Shown here: piece by piece, positions 32,901-42,104 of the stretch
Numbering within the stretch: position 1 is the stretch's first letter
Layout of the letters: each line of letters opens with the position of its first letter
Source of the DNA: Caulobacter rhizosphaerae
GTDB taxonomy: Bacteria > Pseudomonadota > Alphaproteobacteria > Caulobacterales > Caulobacteraceae
Assembly: GCF_010977555.1 (NCBI RefSeq)
Contig: NZ_CP048815.1
Location: forward strand, 2,162,501 to 2,226,500
Direction: 5' to 3'
Length of the DNA: 64,000 nt
Position numbers and translations under genes: made by a program
Notes under the pieces: generated by a model
Seen by the model: only the letters and a program-made list of their open reading frames with translations
Databases searched by the model: none
Told to the model about the DNA's origin: nothing

Positions 32901-33319
32901 GATCAGTCGTTCTGGACGCCTCGGCCGCCTTGGCCTGGCTGTTGCCTTCGCAGGCGACCGAGGCCGCGTCCGCCTTCCTAGGCCAAGTTGATGCGACGAT
33001 CTTCCAGGCGCCGGCCATCTTTGCGTGGGAGGTCTATAACGTGCTCGTCGGCATGGTGCGGCGAGGCCTGCTGACCGCTGAGGGATACGACCAGGCCTTG
33101 TTGAACTATCAGCGCCTCAATATTCAGCTTCACGCCTCCGCGGCGGGAATCGAAGAGCTCGCGCTTTTGGCGCGAACGACGCGTCTCAGCCTCTTCGATG
33201 CATCCTATTTCGCGCTGGCTGTTGCTGAAGGCTGGCCTCTGGCCTCACGCGACGAAGCTCTGCTGACGGTGGCCGTCGCCAATGGCGTCGAGTGTTTTGA
33301 CCTGAGATCGGCGACCTGA
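32897..33319 (+). CDS. vapC: PIN-domain ribonuclease toxin VapC
   Basis: The 140-residue toxin has the PIN acidic quartet: Asp7 in VVLDASAALAWLL, Glu in FAWEVYNVLVG, Asp in SLFDASYFALAVAE, and Asp in ASRDEALLTVA. VapC toxins cleave tRNA or rRNA when VapB is degraded. It starts with GTG inside the antitoxin stop. The next gene (histidine phosphatase) starts immediately after its TGA with no spacer. The toxin pair thus sits inside what would otherwise be a valine-catabolism gene run. Confidence 0.93.
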   Translation: MRSVVLDASAALAWLLPSQATEAASAFLGQVDATIFQAPAIFAWEVYNVLVGMVRRGLLTAEGYDQALLNYQRLNIQLHASAAGIEELALLARTTRLSLFDASYFALAVAEGWPLASRDEALLTVAVANGVECFDLRSAT

Positions 33320-33961
33320 ATGATCTATCTCTGCCGCCACGGCGAAACCGAGTGGAACCGCGCGCATCGCCTGCAGGGCCAGTGCGAGTCGGACCTGACG
33401 CCGCTGGGCCGCGCCCAGGCCGGGGCGATGGCCGACCTGCTGCACGACCTGGTCCGACGCGACACCGCGCATCCCTGGCGGATCGTCGCCAGCCCGCTGC
33501 GGCGGGCGCGGGACACGGCCGGGATCATCGGCGCCAGGCTGGGCCTGCCGGTCGCGTTCGACGACCGGCTGATGGAGCTGACGGTCGGCGCGTGGGAAGG
33601 GCGTCTGCGGACGGATCTGGCGCGCGAGCACCCGGCGCTGTTCACCGACCGGACCTGGTTCTTCGCCGCGCCCGGCGGCGAGACCTACGACCAGGTGATG
33701 GCGCGGGTCGGCGGCTGGCTGTCCGAGCAGGCCGCCGAGCCGGAGCGGCGGCTGATCGTGGTCAGCCACGGCATCGCCGGCCGCCTGCTGCGCGGCGCCT
33801 ATGCGGGCCTGTCGCCAGCCGAGACCCTGGAGCAGGACGTGCCGCAGGACGCGATCTATCGGCTGAGCGGCGGCCAGATCGACCGCCTCGACTGCGAACC
33901 GGTGGAAGAGCCCGAACGCGCCAAGCCAGCCGGCAGGGAAGCCGCCAGGGAAACCCTATGA
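33320..33961 (+). CDS. Histidine phosphatase family (phosphoglycerate-mutase-like) protein
   Basis: The 213-residue protein carries the RHGE catalytic signature at once (MIYLCRHGETEWNRAHRLQG). The second catalytic core follows: SPLRRARDTAGI, Glu in LMELTVGAWEGR, and IVVSHGIAGRLL near residue 150. The substrate may be a phosphosugar, phosphoserine or nucleotide; the family is too broad to choose. The ATG directly follows the vapC stop, and its own TGA overlaps the next ATG (ATGA), so this segment reads as one transcription unit. Confidence 0.92.
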   Translation: MIYLCRHGETEWNRAHRLQGQCESDLTPLGRAQAGAMADLLHDLVRRDTAHPWRIVASPLRRARDTAGIIGARLGLPVAFDDRLMELTVGAWEGRLRTDLAREHPALFTDRTWFFAAPGGETYDQVMARVGGWLSEQAAEPERRLIVVSHGIAGRLLRGAYAGLSPAETLEQDVPQDAIYRLSGGQIDRLDCEPVEEPERAKPAGREAARETL

Positions 33962-35010
33962 CCGACCAACCCGAAGTCCTTGTCCGCGTCCAGAAGAACG
34001 TCGGCCGGCTGACCCTGAACCGGCCGCAGGCGCTGCACGCCCTGACCCAGACCATGTGCGAGACGATGATCGGCGCGCTGCTGGACTGGCGGGACGATCC
34101 GGAGATCTACATGGTCGTTATCGACCATGCGGGCGAACGGGGCTTCTGCGCTGGCGGCGACATCCGCATGCTGGCCCGTAGCGGGGCGGGCGACGCGGTC
34201 GAGGCCCGGGCCTTCTTCCACACCGAGTACCAGCTGAACCACCTGCTGTTCACCTACGACACGCCCGTCGTGGCGATCCTGGACGGGGTGGTGATGGGCG
34301 GCGGCGTCGGGATCTCGATGCCGGCCCATTACCGGATCGCCACCGAGCGCACGACCTTCGCCATGCCCGAGACCGGCATCGGCCTGTTCCCCGACGTCGG
34401 CGGCGGCTGGTACCTGCCGCGCCTGCCGGGCAAGGCGGGGCTGTGGCTGGCCCTGACCGGAGCGCGGATCAAGGGCGCGGACTGCCTGCGCCTGGGGATC
34501 GCCACCCACTTCGTCGAGTTCGGCGCCGTCGAGGGCCTGAAGAAGGCGATCATCGCCGACCCGCGCCGCATCGAGGAGACGCTGAGGAAATACCGCGCCG
34601 ACGCCGGCAAGGCGCCGCTGGTCAGCTTCGAGCAGGACCTCAACCGCCTATTCGTCGGCGACGGCGTCGAGCAGATCTTCGAATTCCTGGAGGCCGACAG
34701 CAGCGACTGGGGCAAGGCCCAGCTGGCGACGATGAAGACCAAGTCGCCCCAGACCCTGAAGGTCGCCTTCCGCCAGCTGGAGGCGGGGGCCGCGATGACC
34801 GACTTCGCCGCCAACATGGCCATGGAATATCGCATCGGTTCGCGGGTGGTGCGACGGCACGATTTCATCGAGGGCGTCCGCGCCGTGATCATCGACAAGG
34901 ACAACGCGCCGAATTGGGATCCAGCCAAGCTTGAAGATGTCTCCGACGCCATGTTGGATGAGATTTTCGCGCCGCTCCCGCTCGATCAGGAGTGGTCGCC
35001 GCTGACGTAG
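33958..35010 (+). CDS. 3-hydroxyisobutyryl-CoA hydrolase-like enoyl-CoA hydratase/isomerase family protein
   Basis: The 350-residue crotonase-fold enzyme shows GERGFCAGGDIRMLARSG, VVMGGGVGISMPAHYRI, FAMPETGIGLFPDVGGGWYL and a long C-terminal half (about residues 200-340). This is diagnostic of the HIBYL-CoA hydrolase branch, which is longer than ordinary enoyl-CoA hydratases. It would release 3-hydroxyisobutyrate in valine degradation, the substrate of the 24360 dehydrogenase family. The real start is ATG 33958 in the previous stop; the frame upstream to 33352 is a shadow of the phosphatase gene. Confidence 0.9.
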   Translation: MTDQPEVLVRVQKNVGRLTLNRPQALHALTQTMCETMIGALLDWRDDPEIYMVVIDHAGERGFCAGGDIRMLARSGAGDAVEARAFFHTEYQLNHLLFTYDTPVVAILDGVVMGGGVGISMPAHYRIATERTTFAMPETGIGLFPDVGGGWYLPRLPGKAGLWLALTGARIKGADCLRLGIATHFVEFGAVEGLKKAIIADPRRIEETLRKYRADAGKAPLVSFEQDLNRLFVGDGVEQIFEFLEADSSDWGKAQLATMKTKSPQTLKVAFRQLEAGAAMTDFAANMAMEYRIGSRVVRRHDFIEGVRAVIIDKDNAPNWDPAKLEDVSDAMLDEIFAPLPLDQEWSPLT

Positions 35011-35066
35011 CGCGATTGCTGCGTTAGCTTGCCCGCAACGAGAAGACGCCGTCGGAAGGAATATCC

Positions 35067-35873
35067 ATGCGTAAGCCGCTACTCAGCCTCGTCGCCGTGC
35101 TCGCCCTGGCGGGCTGCGCCACGACTCCGATGGGGTCCGCGGCGCCGCCGCCGCCGCCGCCCGCCGACGCCCCCGTGGCGGTTCCCGCCAACATCGCCGC
35201 GGCCCTGTCCGATTCGAATCGTCCCGCCGCCGACATCGTCCGCGACGAGAACCGCCTTCCGGGGCAGACCCTGGCGTTCGCCGGCGTCAAGCCGGGGGCC
35301 AAGGTCGCCGACCTGATTCCCGGCGGCGGCTACTTCACCCGCATCCTGTCCAAGGCCGTCGGGCCGCGCGGCCACGTCTACGCCTATGTGCCGGACGAGC
35401 TGACCAAGCTGGCCAAGCGCGAGCCGGCGGTGACGGCCATCGCCCGCGATCCGGCCTATAAGAACGTGTCGGTAATCCTCAACACCCTGCCCAACTTCGC
35501 CACGCCGGAGAAGCTGGATCTGGTGTTCACCGCCCAGAACTACCACGACATGCACGACAAGTTCATGGGCCCGGCCGATCTGTCGGTGGTCAACCGCCAG
35601 GTCTTCAAGGCCCTGAAGCCGGGCGGGGTCTATCTGGTCATCGACCATTCGGCCGAGGCCGGCTCGGGCCTGCGCGACACCGAAACCCTGCACCGTATCG
35701 ACGCCGAGGCGGTCAAGCGCGAGGTGACCGCCGCCGGCTTCATCTTCGAGGGTGAAAGCCGGGTGCTGCGCGACCGGTCCGACACTCGCAAGGTCAGCGT
35801 CTTCGATCCGTCCATCCGCGGCAAGACCGACCAGTTCATCTACAAGTTCCGCAAGCCGGCCGGAGCGCGGTAG
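35067..35873 (+). CDS. SAM-methyltransferase-fold lipoprotein
   Basis: The 268-residue product starts with a lipoprotein signal (MRKPLLSLVAVLALAGC, lipobox LAGC) and a Pro/Ala linker. A class I methyltransferase-like core follows: VKPGAKVADLIPGGGYFTRI near residue 74 as motif I, HVYAYVPDEL, LDLVFTAQNYHDMHDKF and LKPGGVYLVIDHSAEAG. It resembles the family of predicted exported methyltransferases. The combination is odd because SAM is not normally available outside the cytoplasm. Either the lipid-modified protein binds something else or the fold has been re-used. The start ATG 35067 follows GGAAGGAATATCC. Confidence 0.88.
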   Translation: MRKPLLSLVAVLALAGCATTPMGSAAPPPPPPADAPVAVPANIAAALSDSNRPAADIVRDENRLPGQTLAFAGVKPGAKVADLIPGGGYFTRILSKAVGPRGHVYAYVPDELTKLAKREPAVTAIARDPAYKNVSVILNTLPNFATPEKLDLVFTAQNYHDMHDKFMGPADLSVVNRQVFKALKPGGVYLVIDHSAEAGSGLRDTETLHRIDAEAVKREVTAAGFIFEGESRVLRDRSDTRKVSVFDPSIRGKTDQFIYKFRKPAGAR

Positions 35874-35884
35874 GGCGCGACCTA

Positions 35885-35933
35885 GCCCGGCGTCGTCTAG
35901 GAGGCGCATGCGCTTTTCGGGACGACGCCGGGC
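35885..35933. repeat. Long stem-loop downstream of the lipoprotein methyltransferase
   Basis: GCCCGGCGTCGTC (35885-35897) is perfectly complementary to 35921-35933. The 23-nt loop contains the self-complementary GCGCATGCGC. It starts 12 nt after the stop codon. No T-tract follows, so it may be a 3'-end stabiliser or an atypical terminator. The remaining 200 bp to hemA hold a repeated GTGTTCACT (about 35984 and 35997). Confidence 0.6.
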
Positions 35934-36145
35934 GGCGACATCGCCGATCGGGCCTGAACCGTTTGGCGGATTCTTCGCGAGGGTGTTCACTCAAGGTGTT
36001 CACTGGCGCGATCGGTGCGTCCAATCGCGTAATTCAACACGATAGGTAAACGCACCTATGTGGACAGCGTGCGTCGCCGGTGCGAAAAGCCGAGCCTTGA
36101 GAAGGGACCGGTCGGACTCGTCGAAGTCCGTCGGATGAAGTGACC

Positions 36146-37372
36146 ATGGACTACAAAGCCGCGTTCCGCAGCGTCGTCGACCAGATCCGCGACGAAGGCC
36201 GCTACCGGGTGTTCGCCGACGTGAAGCGCCATCGCGGCGCCTTCCCGCGCGCCACCTGGACGCGTCCGGACGGCGGCGAGAGCGAGATCGTGGTCTGGTG
36301 CTCGAACGACTATCTGGGCCAGGGCCAGAATCCCGTGGTGCTGGACGCCATGCACGCGGCGATCGACCAGCACGGCTCCGGCTCGGGCGGCACGCGCAAC
36401 ATCTCGGGCACCAACCACCACCATGTCGAGCTGGAGGCCGAACTGGCCGACCTGCACGGCAAGGAGGCGGCCCTGTTGTTCACCTCGGGCTACGTCTCCA
36501 ACGAGGCCAGCCTGTCGGCGCTGCAGAAGATCCTGCCGGGCCTGATCATCTTCTCCGACGCCCAGAACCACGCCTCGATGATCGCCGGCATCCGCAACGG
36601 CGGCTGCGAGCGTCACATCTTCCGCCACAACGACCTGGCGCATCTGGAGCAGCTGCTGGCCGCCGCGCCGGCCGACGCGCCCAAGCTGGTGGCGTTCGAG
36701 AGCGTCTATTCGATGGACGGCGACATCGCCGACATGGCCGGCACGGTGGCCTTGGCCAAGCGCTACGGCGCCATGACCTATCTCGACGAGGTCCATGCCG
36801 TGGGCATGTACGGCTCGCGCGGGGGCGGCGTCGCCGAGCGCGACGGCCTGATGGACCAGATCGACATCATCGAGGGCACTCTGGGCAAGGCGTTCGGCGT
36901 GATGGGCGGCTACATCACCGGTGATGCGGTGGTGGTCGACGCCATCCGCCTGGTCGCCTCGGGCTTCATCTTCACCACCTCGCTGCCGCCGGCCCTGACC
37001 GCCGGGGCCCTAGCCAGCGTGAAGTACCTCAAGCAGCATCCGGAGGTCCGCGAGGCCCACCAGGAGCGCGCCCGGACGCTGAAGGCGATGTTCAAGGCCG
37101 CTGGCCTGCCGGTGATGGACAACGACAGCCACATCGTCCCGGTGCTGGTCGGCGACCCCGTGCACTGCAAGATGATCAGCGACATGCTGCTGGCCGACCA
37201 CGGCGTCTACGTGCAGCCGATCAACTACCCGACCGTGCCGCGCGGCACCGAGCGCCTGCGCTTCACCCCCACGCCCTTCCACACCGACGAGATGATGCGC
37301 AAGCTGGTCGGGGCGATGGAGAAGCTCTGGGCCCACTGCAACGTGGCCCGCATGGGCGGCCACGCGGCTTAG
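36146..37372 (+). CDS. hemA: 5-aminolevulinate synthase
   Basis: This is the first enzyme of the C4 (Shemin) route to heme in alphaproteobacteria: glycine plus succinyl-CoA to 5-aminolevulinate, PLP-dependent. The 408-residue product starts [20 protein letters not shown]. It has [72 protein letters not shown] and the PLP lysine in [13 protein letters not shown] near residue 244. A GTG two codons upstream (36140) is possible. The 270-bp leader is rich in short repeats (CGCGAT/ATCGCG and two GTGTTCACT) and may carry control of heme synthesis. Confidence 0.97.
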   Translation: MDYKAAFRSVVDQIRDEGRYRVFADVKRHRGAFPRATWTRPDGGESEIVVWCSNDYLGQGQNPVVLDAMHAAIDQHGSGSGGTRNISGTNHHHVELEAELADLHGKEAALLFTSGYVSNEASLSALQKILPGLIIFSDAQNHASMIAGIRNGGCERHIFRHNDLAHLEQLLAAAPADAPKLVAFESVYSMDGDIADMAGTVALAKRYGAMTYLDEVHAVGMYGSRGGGVAERDGLMDQIDIIEGTLGKAFGVMGGYITGDAVVVDAIRLVASGFIFTTSLPPALTAGALASVKYLKQHPEVREAHQERARTLKAMFKAAGLPVMDNDSHIVPVLVGDPVHCKMISDMLLADHGVYVQPINYPTVPRGTERLRFTPTPFHTDEMMRKLVGAMEKLWAHCNVARMGGHAA

Positions 37373-37381
37373 GTTTCAAAT

Positions 37382-37515
37382 CCTCCCCCTGTGGGGGAGG
37401 TGTCGGCGGAGCCGACGGAGGGGGGGAGTGATCGGCCGATAGCCGGTCCTACGATCTCCGCCCCTAGAACTCCCCCCACCGATCGCTGTGCGATCGCCTC
37501 CCCCACAGGGGGAGG
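37382..37515. repeat. 134-bp intergenic repeat with CCTCCCCC(T/A)... ends
   Basis: Identical 19-bp ends (CCTCCCCCTGTGGGGGAGG at 37382-37400 and its reverse complement at 37497-37515) are each quasi-palindromic. Internal parts also pair (GTCGGC-GGA-GCCGAC; GGGGGGGAGT with ACTCCCCCC; GATCGGC...). It lies between the convergent hemA and mucR-type genes, 9 nt after the hemA stop and 6 nt from the other stop. It looks like a different family of Caulobacter-type intergenic repeat. Confidence 0.8.
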
Positions 37516-37521
37516 GGTAGG

Positions 37522-37962
37522 TCAGCGCCCCCGCATCTTCCCCTTGCCCAGGCCGATCGACTTGGCGAAGTCGGAGCGGCGCTCGGCATATGCGGGGGCC
37601 ACCATCGGGTAGTCGCCGGGCAGCGACCATTTGCGCCGGTATTCCTCGGGGCTCATGTCGTAGTGGGTGCGCAGGTAGCGCTTGAGCATCTTCAGCTTCT
37701 TGCCGTCTTCCAGGCAGACGATGTAGTCGCGCTGCACCGACCGCGAGACCGGCACGGCGGGCTTGTTGCGCTCGGTGGGCTGCTGGTCGGTTTGCGCGCC
37801 GTTCAGGGCCGACAGGGCGCCATGGACCGAGCGGATCAGGTCGGGGATGGCCGTGCGCGCCACGGTGTTCTGGGCCACGTAGGCGGCGACGATGCTCGCG
37901 CTCAAGCCCAGAATGTCGACGTCGTCTTCATGGGGCCCCGCCTCGCCGTACGCCGTCGCCAT
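37522..37962 (-). CDS. MucR/Ros-family zinc-finger transcription regulator
   Basis: The 146-residue regulator starts at ATG 37962 (MATAYGEAGPHEDDVDILGL); the longer frame upstream lacks coding character. An N-terminal helical oligomerisation region is followed by the Ros-type C2H2-like finger: IVCLEDGKKLKMLKRYLRTH, then YDMSPEEYRRKWSLPGDYPM, then VAPAYAERRS. Caulobacter MucR proteins silence AT-rich and S-phase promoters together with SciP/CtrA. Several paralogues exist, and I cannot tell which this is. It is divergent from glyA. Confidence 0.93.
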   Translation of the reverse strand: MATAYGEAGPHEDDVDILGLSASIVAAYVAQNTVARTAIPDLIRSVHGALSALNGAQTDQQPTERNKPAVPVSRSVQRDYIVCLEDGKKLKMLKRYLRTHYDMSPEEYRRKWSLPGDYPMVAPAYAERRSDFAKSIGLGKGKMRGR

Positions 37963-38174
37963 ACTCTTTCCCGCCTGTCTTCGATCTGGTTGGAAGTCGC
38001 CAAAACGCCTGCGCCGCCAGCCCGACTGGCGCCGCTTCCTTCGCAACGTCCCGTCTTGGGATGAGGTTCCCGGATTGATCGCGGCGCGAAGGGGGTTAAA
38101 GAGAGCGCGACCGAACTCCGCCCGAGTCCGACACCTCGGCGTCCTTCCAGTCTCCCAGCCCCAGGAGAGCGTCC

Positions 38175-39479
38175 ATGACCGCACCGGCCAGCAACATCAC
38201 CGCCGACAAGAGCGCCTTCTTCGGGGCCGACCTGGCCGCGGCCGACCGCGACATCTTCGACCGCATCGGTTTGGAGCTGAACCGCCAGCAGAACCAGATC
38301 GAGCTGATTGCGTCGGAGAACATCGTCTCGCGCGCCGTGCTGGAGGCCCAGGGCTCGATCCTGACCAACAAGTACGCCGAGGGCTATCCGGGCAAGCGCT
38401 ACTACGGCGGCTGCGAATATGTCGACGAGATCGAGACCATCGCCATCGAACGGGCCAAGGCGCTGTTCGGCGCCGGCTTCGCCAACGTCCAGCCGCACTC
38501 GGGCTCGCAGGCTAACCAGTCGGTGTTCATGTCGCTGCTGCAGCCGGGCGACACCTTCCTGGGCATGGATCTGGCCGCCGGCGGCCACCTGACTCACGGC
38601 AGCCCCGCCAATCAGTCGGGCAAGTGGTTCAAGCCGGTGTCCTACACCGTGCGCCAGCAGGACCAGCTGATCGACTACGACGCCGTCGAAGAGGTGGCCA
38701 AGGCCCACAAGCCCAAGCTGATCATCGCCGGGGGCAGCGCCTACAGCCGCCAGATCGACTTCGCCCGCTTCCGGCAGATCGCCGACGCGGTCGGCGCCTA
38801 TCTGATGGTCGACATGGCCCACTTCGCGGGCCTGGTGGCCGGCGGCGTGTTCCCCAGCCCGATCCCCCACGCTCACGTGGTCACCACCACCACCCACAAG
38901 ACCCTGCGCGGCCCGCGCGGCGGCATGGTGCTGACCAATGACGAGGCGATCATCAAGAAGGTCAATTCGGCGGTGTTCCCCGGCCTGCAGGGCGGTCCGC
39001 TGGAGCATGTGATCGCCGCCAAGGCGGTGGCGTTCGGTGAAGCGCTGCAGCCGGGCTTCAAGGCCTACGCGCAGGCGGTGATCGACAACGCCAAAGCCCT
39101 GGCCGAGGCGCTGCAGACCCAAGGCGTCAACATCGTCTCGGGCGGCACCGACAGCCATTTGATGCTAGTCGATCTGCGCCCCAAGGGCGTGACCGGCCGG
39201 GACGCCGAGCACAGCCTCGAGCGCGCTCACATGACCTGCAACAAGAACGGCGTGCCCTTCGACACCGCCCCGTTCACCGTGACCTCGGGCATCCGCCTGG
39301 GCACGCCCGCGGGCACCACCCGCGGCTTCGGCACGGCCGAGTTCACCCGCGTGGGCCAACTGATCGGCGAGGTCGTCAACGGCCTGGCCGCCAATGGCCC
39401 GGACGGCAACGCCGAGGTCGAGGCCAGGGTGCGCGAGGAAGTCCTGGCCTTGACGGCAAGGTTCCCGATCTACAACTAA
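38175..39479 (+). CDS. glyA: Serine hydroxymethyltransferase
   Basis: GlyA interconverts serine and glycine while charging tetrahydrofolate with a one-carbon unit, PLP-dependent and cytosolic. The 434-residue protein has [70 protein letters not shown] and the PLP lysine in [15 protein letters not shown]. It also makes the glycine used by HemA encoded just upstream. The ATG at 38175 follows an AGGAGAG ribosome binding site. nrdR follows 31 bp downstream. Confidence 0.98.
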   Translation: MTAPASNITADKSAFFGADLAAADRDIFDRIGLELNRQQNQIELIASENIVSRAVLEAQGSILTNKYAEGYPGKRYYGGCEYVDEIETIAIERAKALFGAGFANVQPHSGSQANQSVFMSLLQPGDTFLGMDLAAGGHLTHGSPANQSGKWFKPVSYTVRQQDQLIDYDAVEEVAKAHKPKLIIAGGSAYSRQIDFARFRQIADAVGAYLMVDMAHFAGLVAGGVFPSPIPHAHVVTTTTHKTLRGPRGGMVLTNDEAIIKKVNSAVFPGLQGGPLEHVIAAKAVAFGEALQPGFKAYAQAVIDNAKALAEALQTQGVNIVSGGTDSHLMLVDLRPKGVTGRDAEHSLERAHMTCNKNGVPFDTAPFTVTSGIRLGTPAGTTRGFGTAEFTRVGQLIGEVVNGLAANGPDGNAEVEARVREEVLALTARFPIYN

Positions 39480-39510
39480 TAGGCCTGCATCGGGCGGGAG
39501 GGCCTAGATC

Positions 39511-39984
39511 ATGCGCTGCCCGTTCTGCGGCCATATGGAAAGCCAGGTGAAGGACAGCCGCCCGTCGGAAGACGGGGCGGCGATCCGCCGTCGTCGGCTC
39601 TGTCCGGAGTGCGGCGGCCGCTTCACCACCTTCGAGCGGGTGCAGCTGCGCGAGCTGACCATCGTCAAGCGGTCGGGCCGGCGCTCGCCCTTCGACCGCG
39701 AGAAGCTGGTGCGCTCGATCTCGATCGCCACGCGCAAGCGGCCGGTCGATCCCGAGCGGGTCGAGCGGATGGTCAACGGCATCGTCCGGCAGCTGGAAAG
39801 CCAGGGCGAGACCGAGCTGCCGTCGTCGGCGGTGGGCGAAATGGTCATGAAGGCGTTGAAGTCGCTCGATGACGTCGCCTATGTCCGCTACGCCTCGGTG
39901 TATCGCGATTTCCGGGAAACCAGCGATTTCGCGAAGTTTCTGGGCCAGGAAGGCCTGAGCGACGTCGCCGAGGACGAACTATAG
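39511..39984 (+). CDS. nrdR: Transcriptional repressor NrdR
   Basis: NrdR represses ribonucleotide reductase genes in response to ATP/dATP. The 157-residue protein has the N-terminal zinc ribbon ([20 protein letters not shown], then [19 protein letters not shown]) and the ATP-cone ([20 protein letters not shown]). It also has [20 protein letters not shown] and [16 protein letters not shown]. Its position directly after glyA and before ribH-nusB-thiL is the usual alphaproteobacterial order. A short stem (GCCCCGG/CCGGGGC, 40011-40028) lies in the gap to ribH. Confidence 0.98.
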   Translation: MRCPFCGHMESQVKDSRPSEDGAAIRRRRLCPECGGRFTTFERVQLRELTIVKRSGRRSPFDREKLVRSISIATRKRPVDPERVERMVNGIVRQLESQGETELPSSAVGEMVMKALKSLDDVAYVRYASVYRDFRETSDFAKFLGQEGLSDVAEDEL

Positions 39985-40117
39985 GCGCATCCTGTGATTC
40001 GGTTTCGGCGGCCCCGGACCGCCGGGGCGCTACAATTCGGTTTGGCGACGGCGCCGTTTGGTGCGAAGTGACCTGCCCTGCAGCAGACGCGCCCCGTCGA
40101 GGAGAAGTCAAAGGACT

Positions 40118-40582
40118 ATGGTGGAAGACAAGATTCGCCTGCTGATCGTGGAGGCCCGGCGCTATTCGGGGCTTTCCGACGCGTTGCTGCAAGGTGCGGC
40201 GCAGGCGATCGACGCCCAGGGCGCCGAGTACGACGTGATCACCGTGTCCGAGGCGATGCAGATCCCCACCGCCATCGCCCTGGCCGAGGAGGCCGGCCAT
40301 CGCCCCGTCGGCGTGCGCTATGACGGGTTCGTGGCGCTGGGCGTGATCATCCGCGGAGAGACCTATCATTCCGAGGTCATGGCCAACGAGACCGCGCGCG
40401 GCCTGAACGACCTGTCGTTCGGCAAGCGCCTGGCCATCGGCTACGGCGTCGTTAATGTCGACGAGGAAGATCAAGCCTGGACCCGGGCCCGCGCCTCGGA
40501 AGGCGATCGCGGCGGCAAGGCCGCCCAGCAGTGCCTGGAGATCGTGGGCTTGAAGCGTCAACTGGCGGGACAATCGCGATGA
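40118..40582 (+). CDS. ribH: 6,7-dimethyl-8-ribityllumazine synthase
   Basis: RibH condenses the ribityl-pyrimidine with dihydroxybutanone phosphate in riboflavin synthesis. The 154-residue product matches: [39 protein letters not shown] and [18 protein letters not shown] with the catalytic His, plus [15 protein letters not shown]. The N-terminus and the YHSEVM segment (often FDYV/FEYV in standard enzymes) resemble the RibH2-like branch seen in rhizobia. A GGAG ribosome binding site is 14 nt upstream. No FMN riboswitch is visible. The end overlaps nusB (ATGA). Confidence 0.95.
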   Translation: MVEDKIRLLIVEARRYSGLSDALLQGAAQAIDAQGAEYDVITVSEAMQIPTAIALAEEAGHRPVGVRYDGFVALGVIIRGETYHSEVMANETARGLNDLSFGKRLAIGYGVVNVDEEDQAWTRARASEGDRGGKAAQQCLEIVGLKRQLAGQSR

Positions 40583-41040
40583 GCCGCGGCGATCGCATCC
40601 AGCCCCGCTCGGTGGCCCGCCTGGCCGCCGTCCAGGCCCTGTACCAGATGGAAGTCTCCGGCGTCGGCGTCGACGCGGTGGTCCGTGAATTCTCCGAGCA
40701 CCGGTTCGACCGCGACGTCGACGGACCGGACGGCGATCGCCTGGCCCAGGCCGACGAGGCCTTCTTCGCCGAACTGGCCAAGGGCGTCGTCGCCCATCAG
40801 GCCGCCGTCGACCAGGCCATCGTCAAGCGCCTGGCCTCGGGCTGGAAGCTGGAGCGCCTGGACGCCACGGCCCGCGCGGTGCTTCGTTCCGGGGCCTATG
40901 AGCTGATGCACCGGCCCGACGTGCCGAAGGAGGTCGTGATCGACGAATATGTCGAGATCGCCAAATCGTTCTTCGAGGGACCGGAATCCGGTTTCATCAA
41001 CGGCGCCCTGGACGCCATCGCGCGTGACGCCAGAAGCTGA
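40579..41040 (+). CDS. nusB: Transcription antitermination factor NusB
   Basis: NusB binds boxA RNA with S10 (NusE) in rRNA antitermination. The 153-residue all-helical protein has [60 protein letters not shown] and [20 protein letters not shown] before [11 protein letters not shown]. The ATG at 40579 overlaps the ribH stop. The 3' end overlaps the predicted GTG of thiL by 17 nt, so all three genes are probably translated as a chain. Confidence 0.97.
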   Translation: MSRGDRIQPRSVARLAAVQALYQMEVSGVGVDAVVREFSEHRFDRDVDGPDGDRLAQADEAFFAELAKGVVAHQAAVDQAIVKRLASGWKLERLDATARAVLRSGAYELMHRPDVPKEVVIDEYVEIAKSFFEGPESGFINGALDAIARDARS

Positions 41041-42097
41041 CGACGACTGGTTCGACGAGCCGACGGCGCAAGCGCCGGCGGTCGATGACGCGTGGTTCGA
41101 TGAGGCCGCGACGCCGGCCGCCGCGCCGCCTGTCGACGAGTTCGGCCTGATCGAGCGGCTGCTGCGGCCGCTGACTCGCGGCGACCCGGCGGCGCTCAGC
41201 CTGCTGGACGACGCGGCCGTGCTGCCCTCGCGGCCGGGCTACGACCTGGTGATCACCAAGGACGCGATGGTGGCCGGCGTGCACTTCCTGGCCGGCGAGG
41301 ACCTGGACGTGGTTGCCAAGCGGCTGCTGCGCACCAACCTGTCGGACCTGGCCGCCAAGGGCGCGGTTCCCTACGGCTATTTCCTGGCGGTGGGCTGGCC
41401 CTCGGGCACCACCCTGACCGACCGCGAGACCTTCGCCCGCGGCCTGGCCGAGGACGGCGAGCTGTACGACGTCAGCCTGCTGGGCGGCGACACCGTCACC
41501 ACCTCGGGTCCGATGGTGGTCTCGGCCACCTTCCTGGGCTGGGTGCCCAGCGGCGACGCGGTGCTGCGCAAGGGCGCGCGGGTCGGCGACCGCCTGATGG
41601 TCAGCGGCACGATCGGCGACGGCTGGCTGGGCCTGCTGGCCCACTGGGGCGAGGTCGAAGACCCCGACGGCGGTCTGGTGCGCCGCTATCGCCTGCCGCC
41701 GCCGCGCCTGGCCATCCGCGACGCCCTGCGCGCCTATGCCCGCGCCGCGTCCGATGTCTCCGACGGCCTGCTGGCCGACGCCGCCCACGTGGCCAAGGCC
41801 AGCGGCCTGCGGGTCAAGGTCGACCTGGACCGCCTGCCGCTGTCACCTGGCGCCCGCCACTGGCTGGGCGCCCAGCCGGAAGCCGGCGAGGCCCGGATGT
41901 CGCTGGCGTCGGGCGGCGACGACTACGAGATCGTCTGCGCCGTCGACCCCACCGACGTGGCCGCCTTCCAGGCCGCCGCCATGGCCGCCGGCGTCCCCGT
42001 GCGCGACATCGGCGAGTTCGTGGAAGGCGAGGGGATCTGCGCCCTGTTCAAGGGCAAGGACATCACCCCTGAGCGGCTGGGCTGGCTGCACGGCTGA
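41024..42097 (+). CDS. thiL: Thiamine-monophosphate kinase with an acidic N-terminal extension
   Basis: ThiL phosphorylates thiamine phosphate to the cofactor thiamine diphosphate. The 357-residue product contains the standard domains: [67 protein letters not shown] and [13 protein letters not shown]. Ahead of this, about 33 residues carry a tandem acidic motif, DDDWFDEP and DDAWFDEA, not part of usual ThiL. The GTG at 41024 inside nusB is the only plausible start before the kinase domain. A 100-bp inverted repeat begins 7 nt after the stop. Confidence 0.93.
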   Translation: MTPEADDDWFDEPTAQAPAVDDAWFDEAATPAAAPPVDEFGLIERLLRPLTRGDPAALSLLDDAAVLPSRPGYDLVITKDAMVAGVHFLAGEDLDVVAKRLLRTNLSDLAAKGAVPYGYFLAVGWPSGTTLTDRETFARGLAEDGELYDVSLLGGDTVTTSGPMVVSATFLGWVPSGDAVLRKGARVGDRLMVSGTIGDGWLGLLAHWGEVEDPDGGLVRRYRLPPPRLAIRDALRAYARAASDVSDGLLADAAHVAKASGLRVKVDLDRLPLSPGARHWLGAQPEAGEARMSLASGGDDYEIVCAVDPTDVAAFQAAAMAAGVPVRDIGEFVEGEGICALFKGKDITPERLGWLHG

Positions 42098-42104
42098 GGC
42101 CTTG

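Noticed and set aside
40030..41030. FMN or TPP riboswitch before ribH or thiL
   Set aside because: The conserved cores of these riboswitches were looked for and not found; thiL starts inside nusB, leaving no leader.
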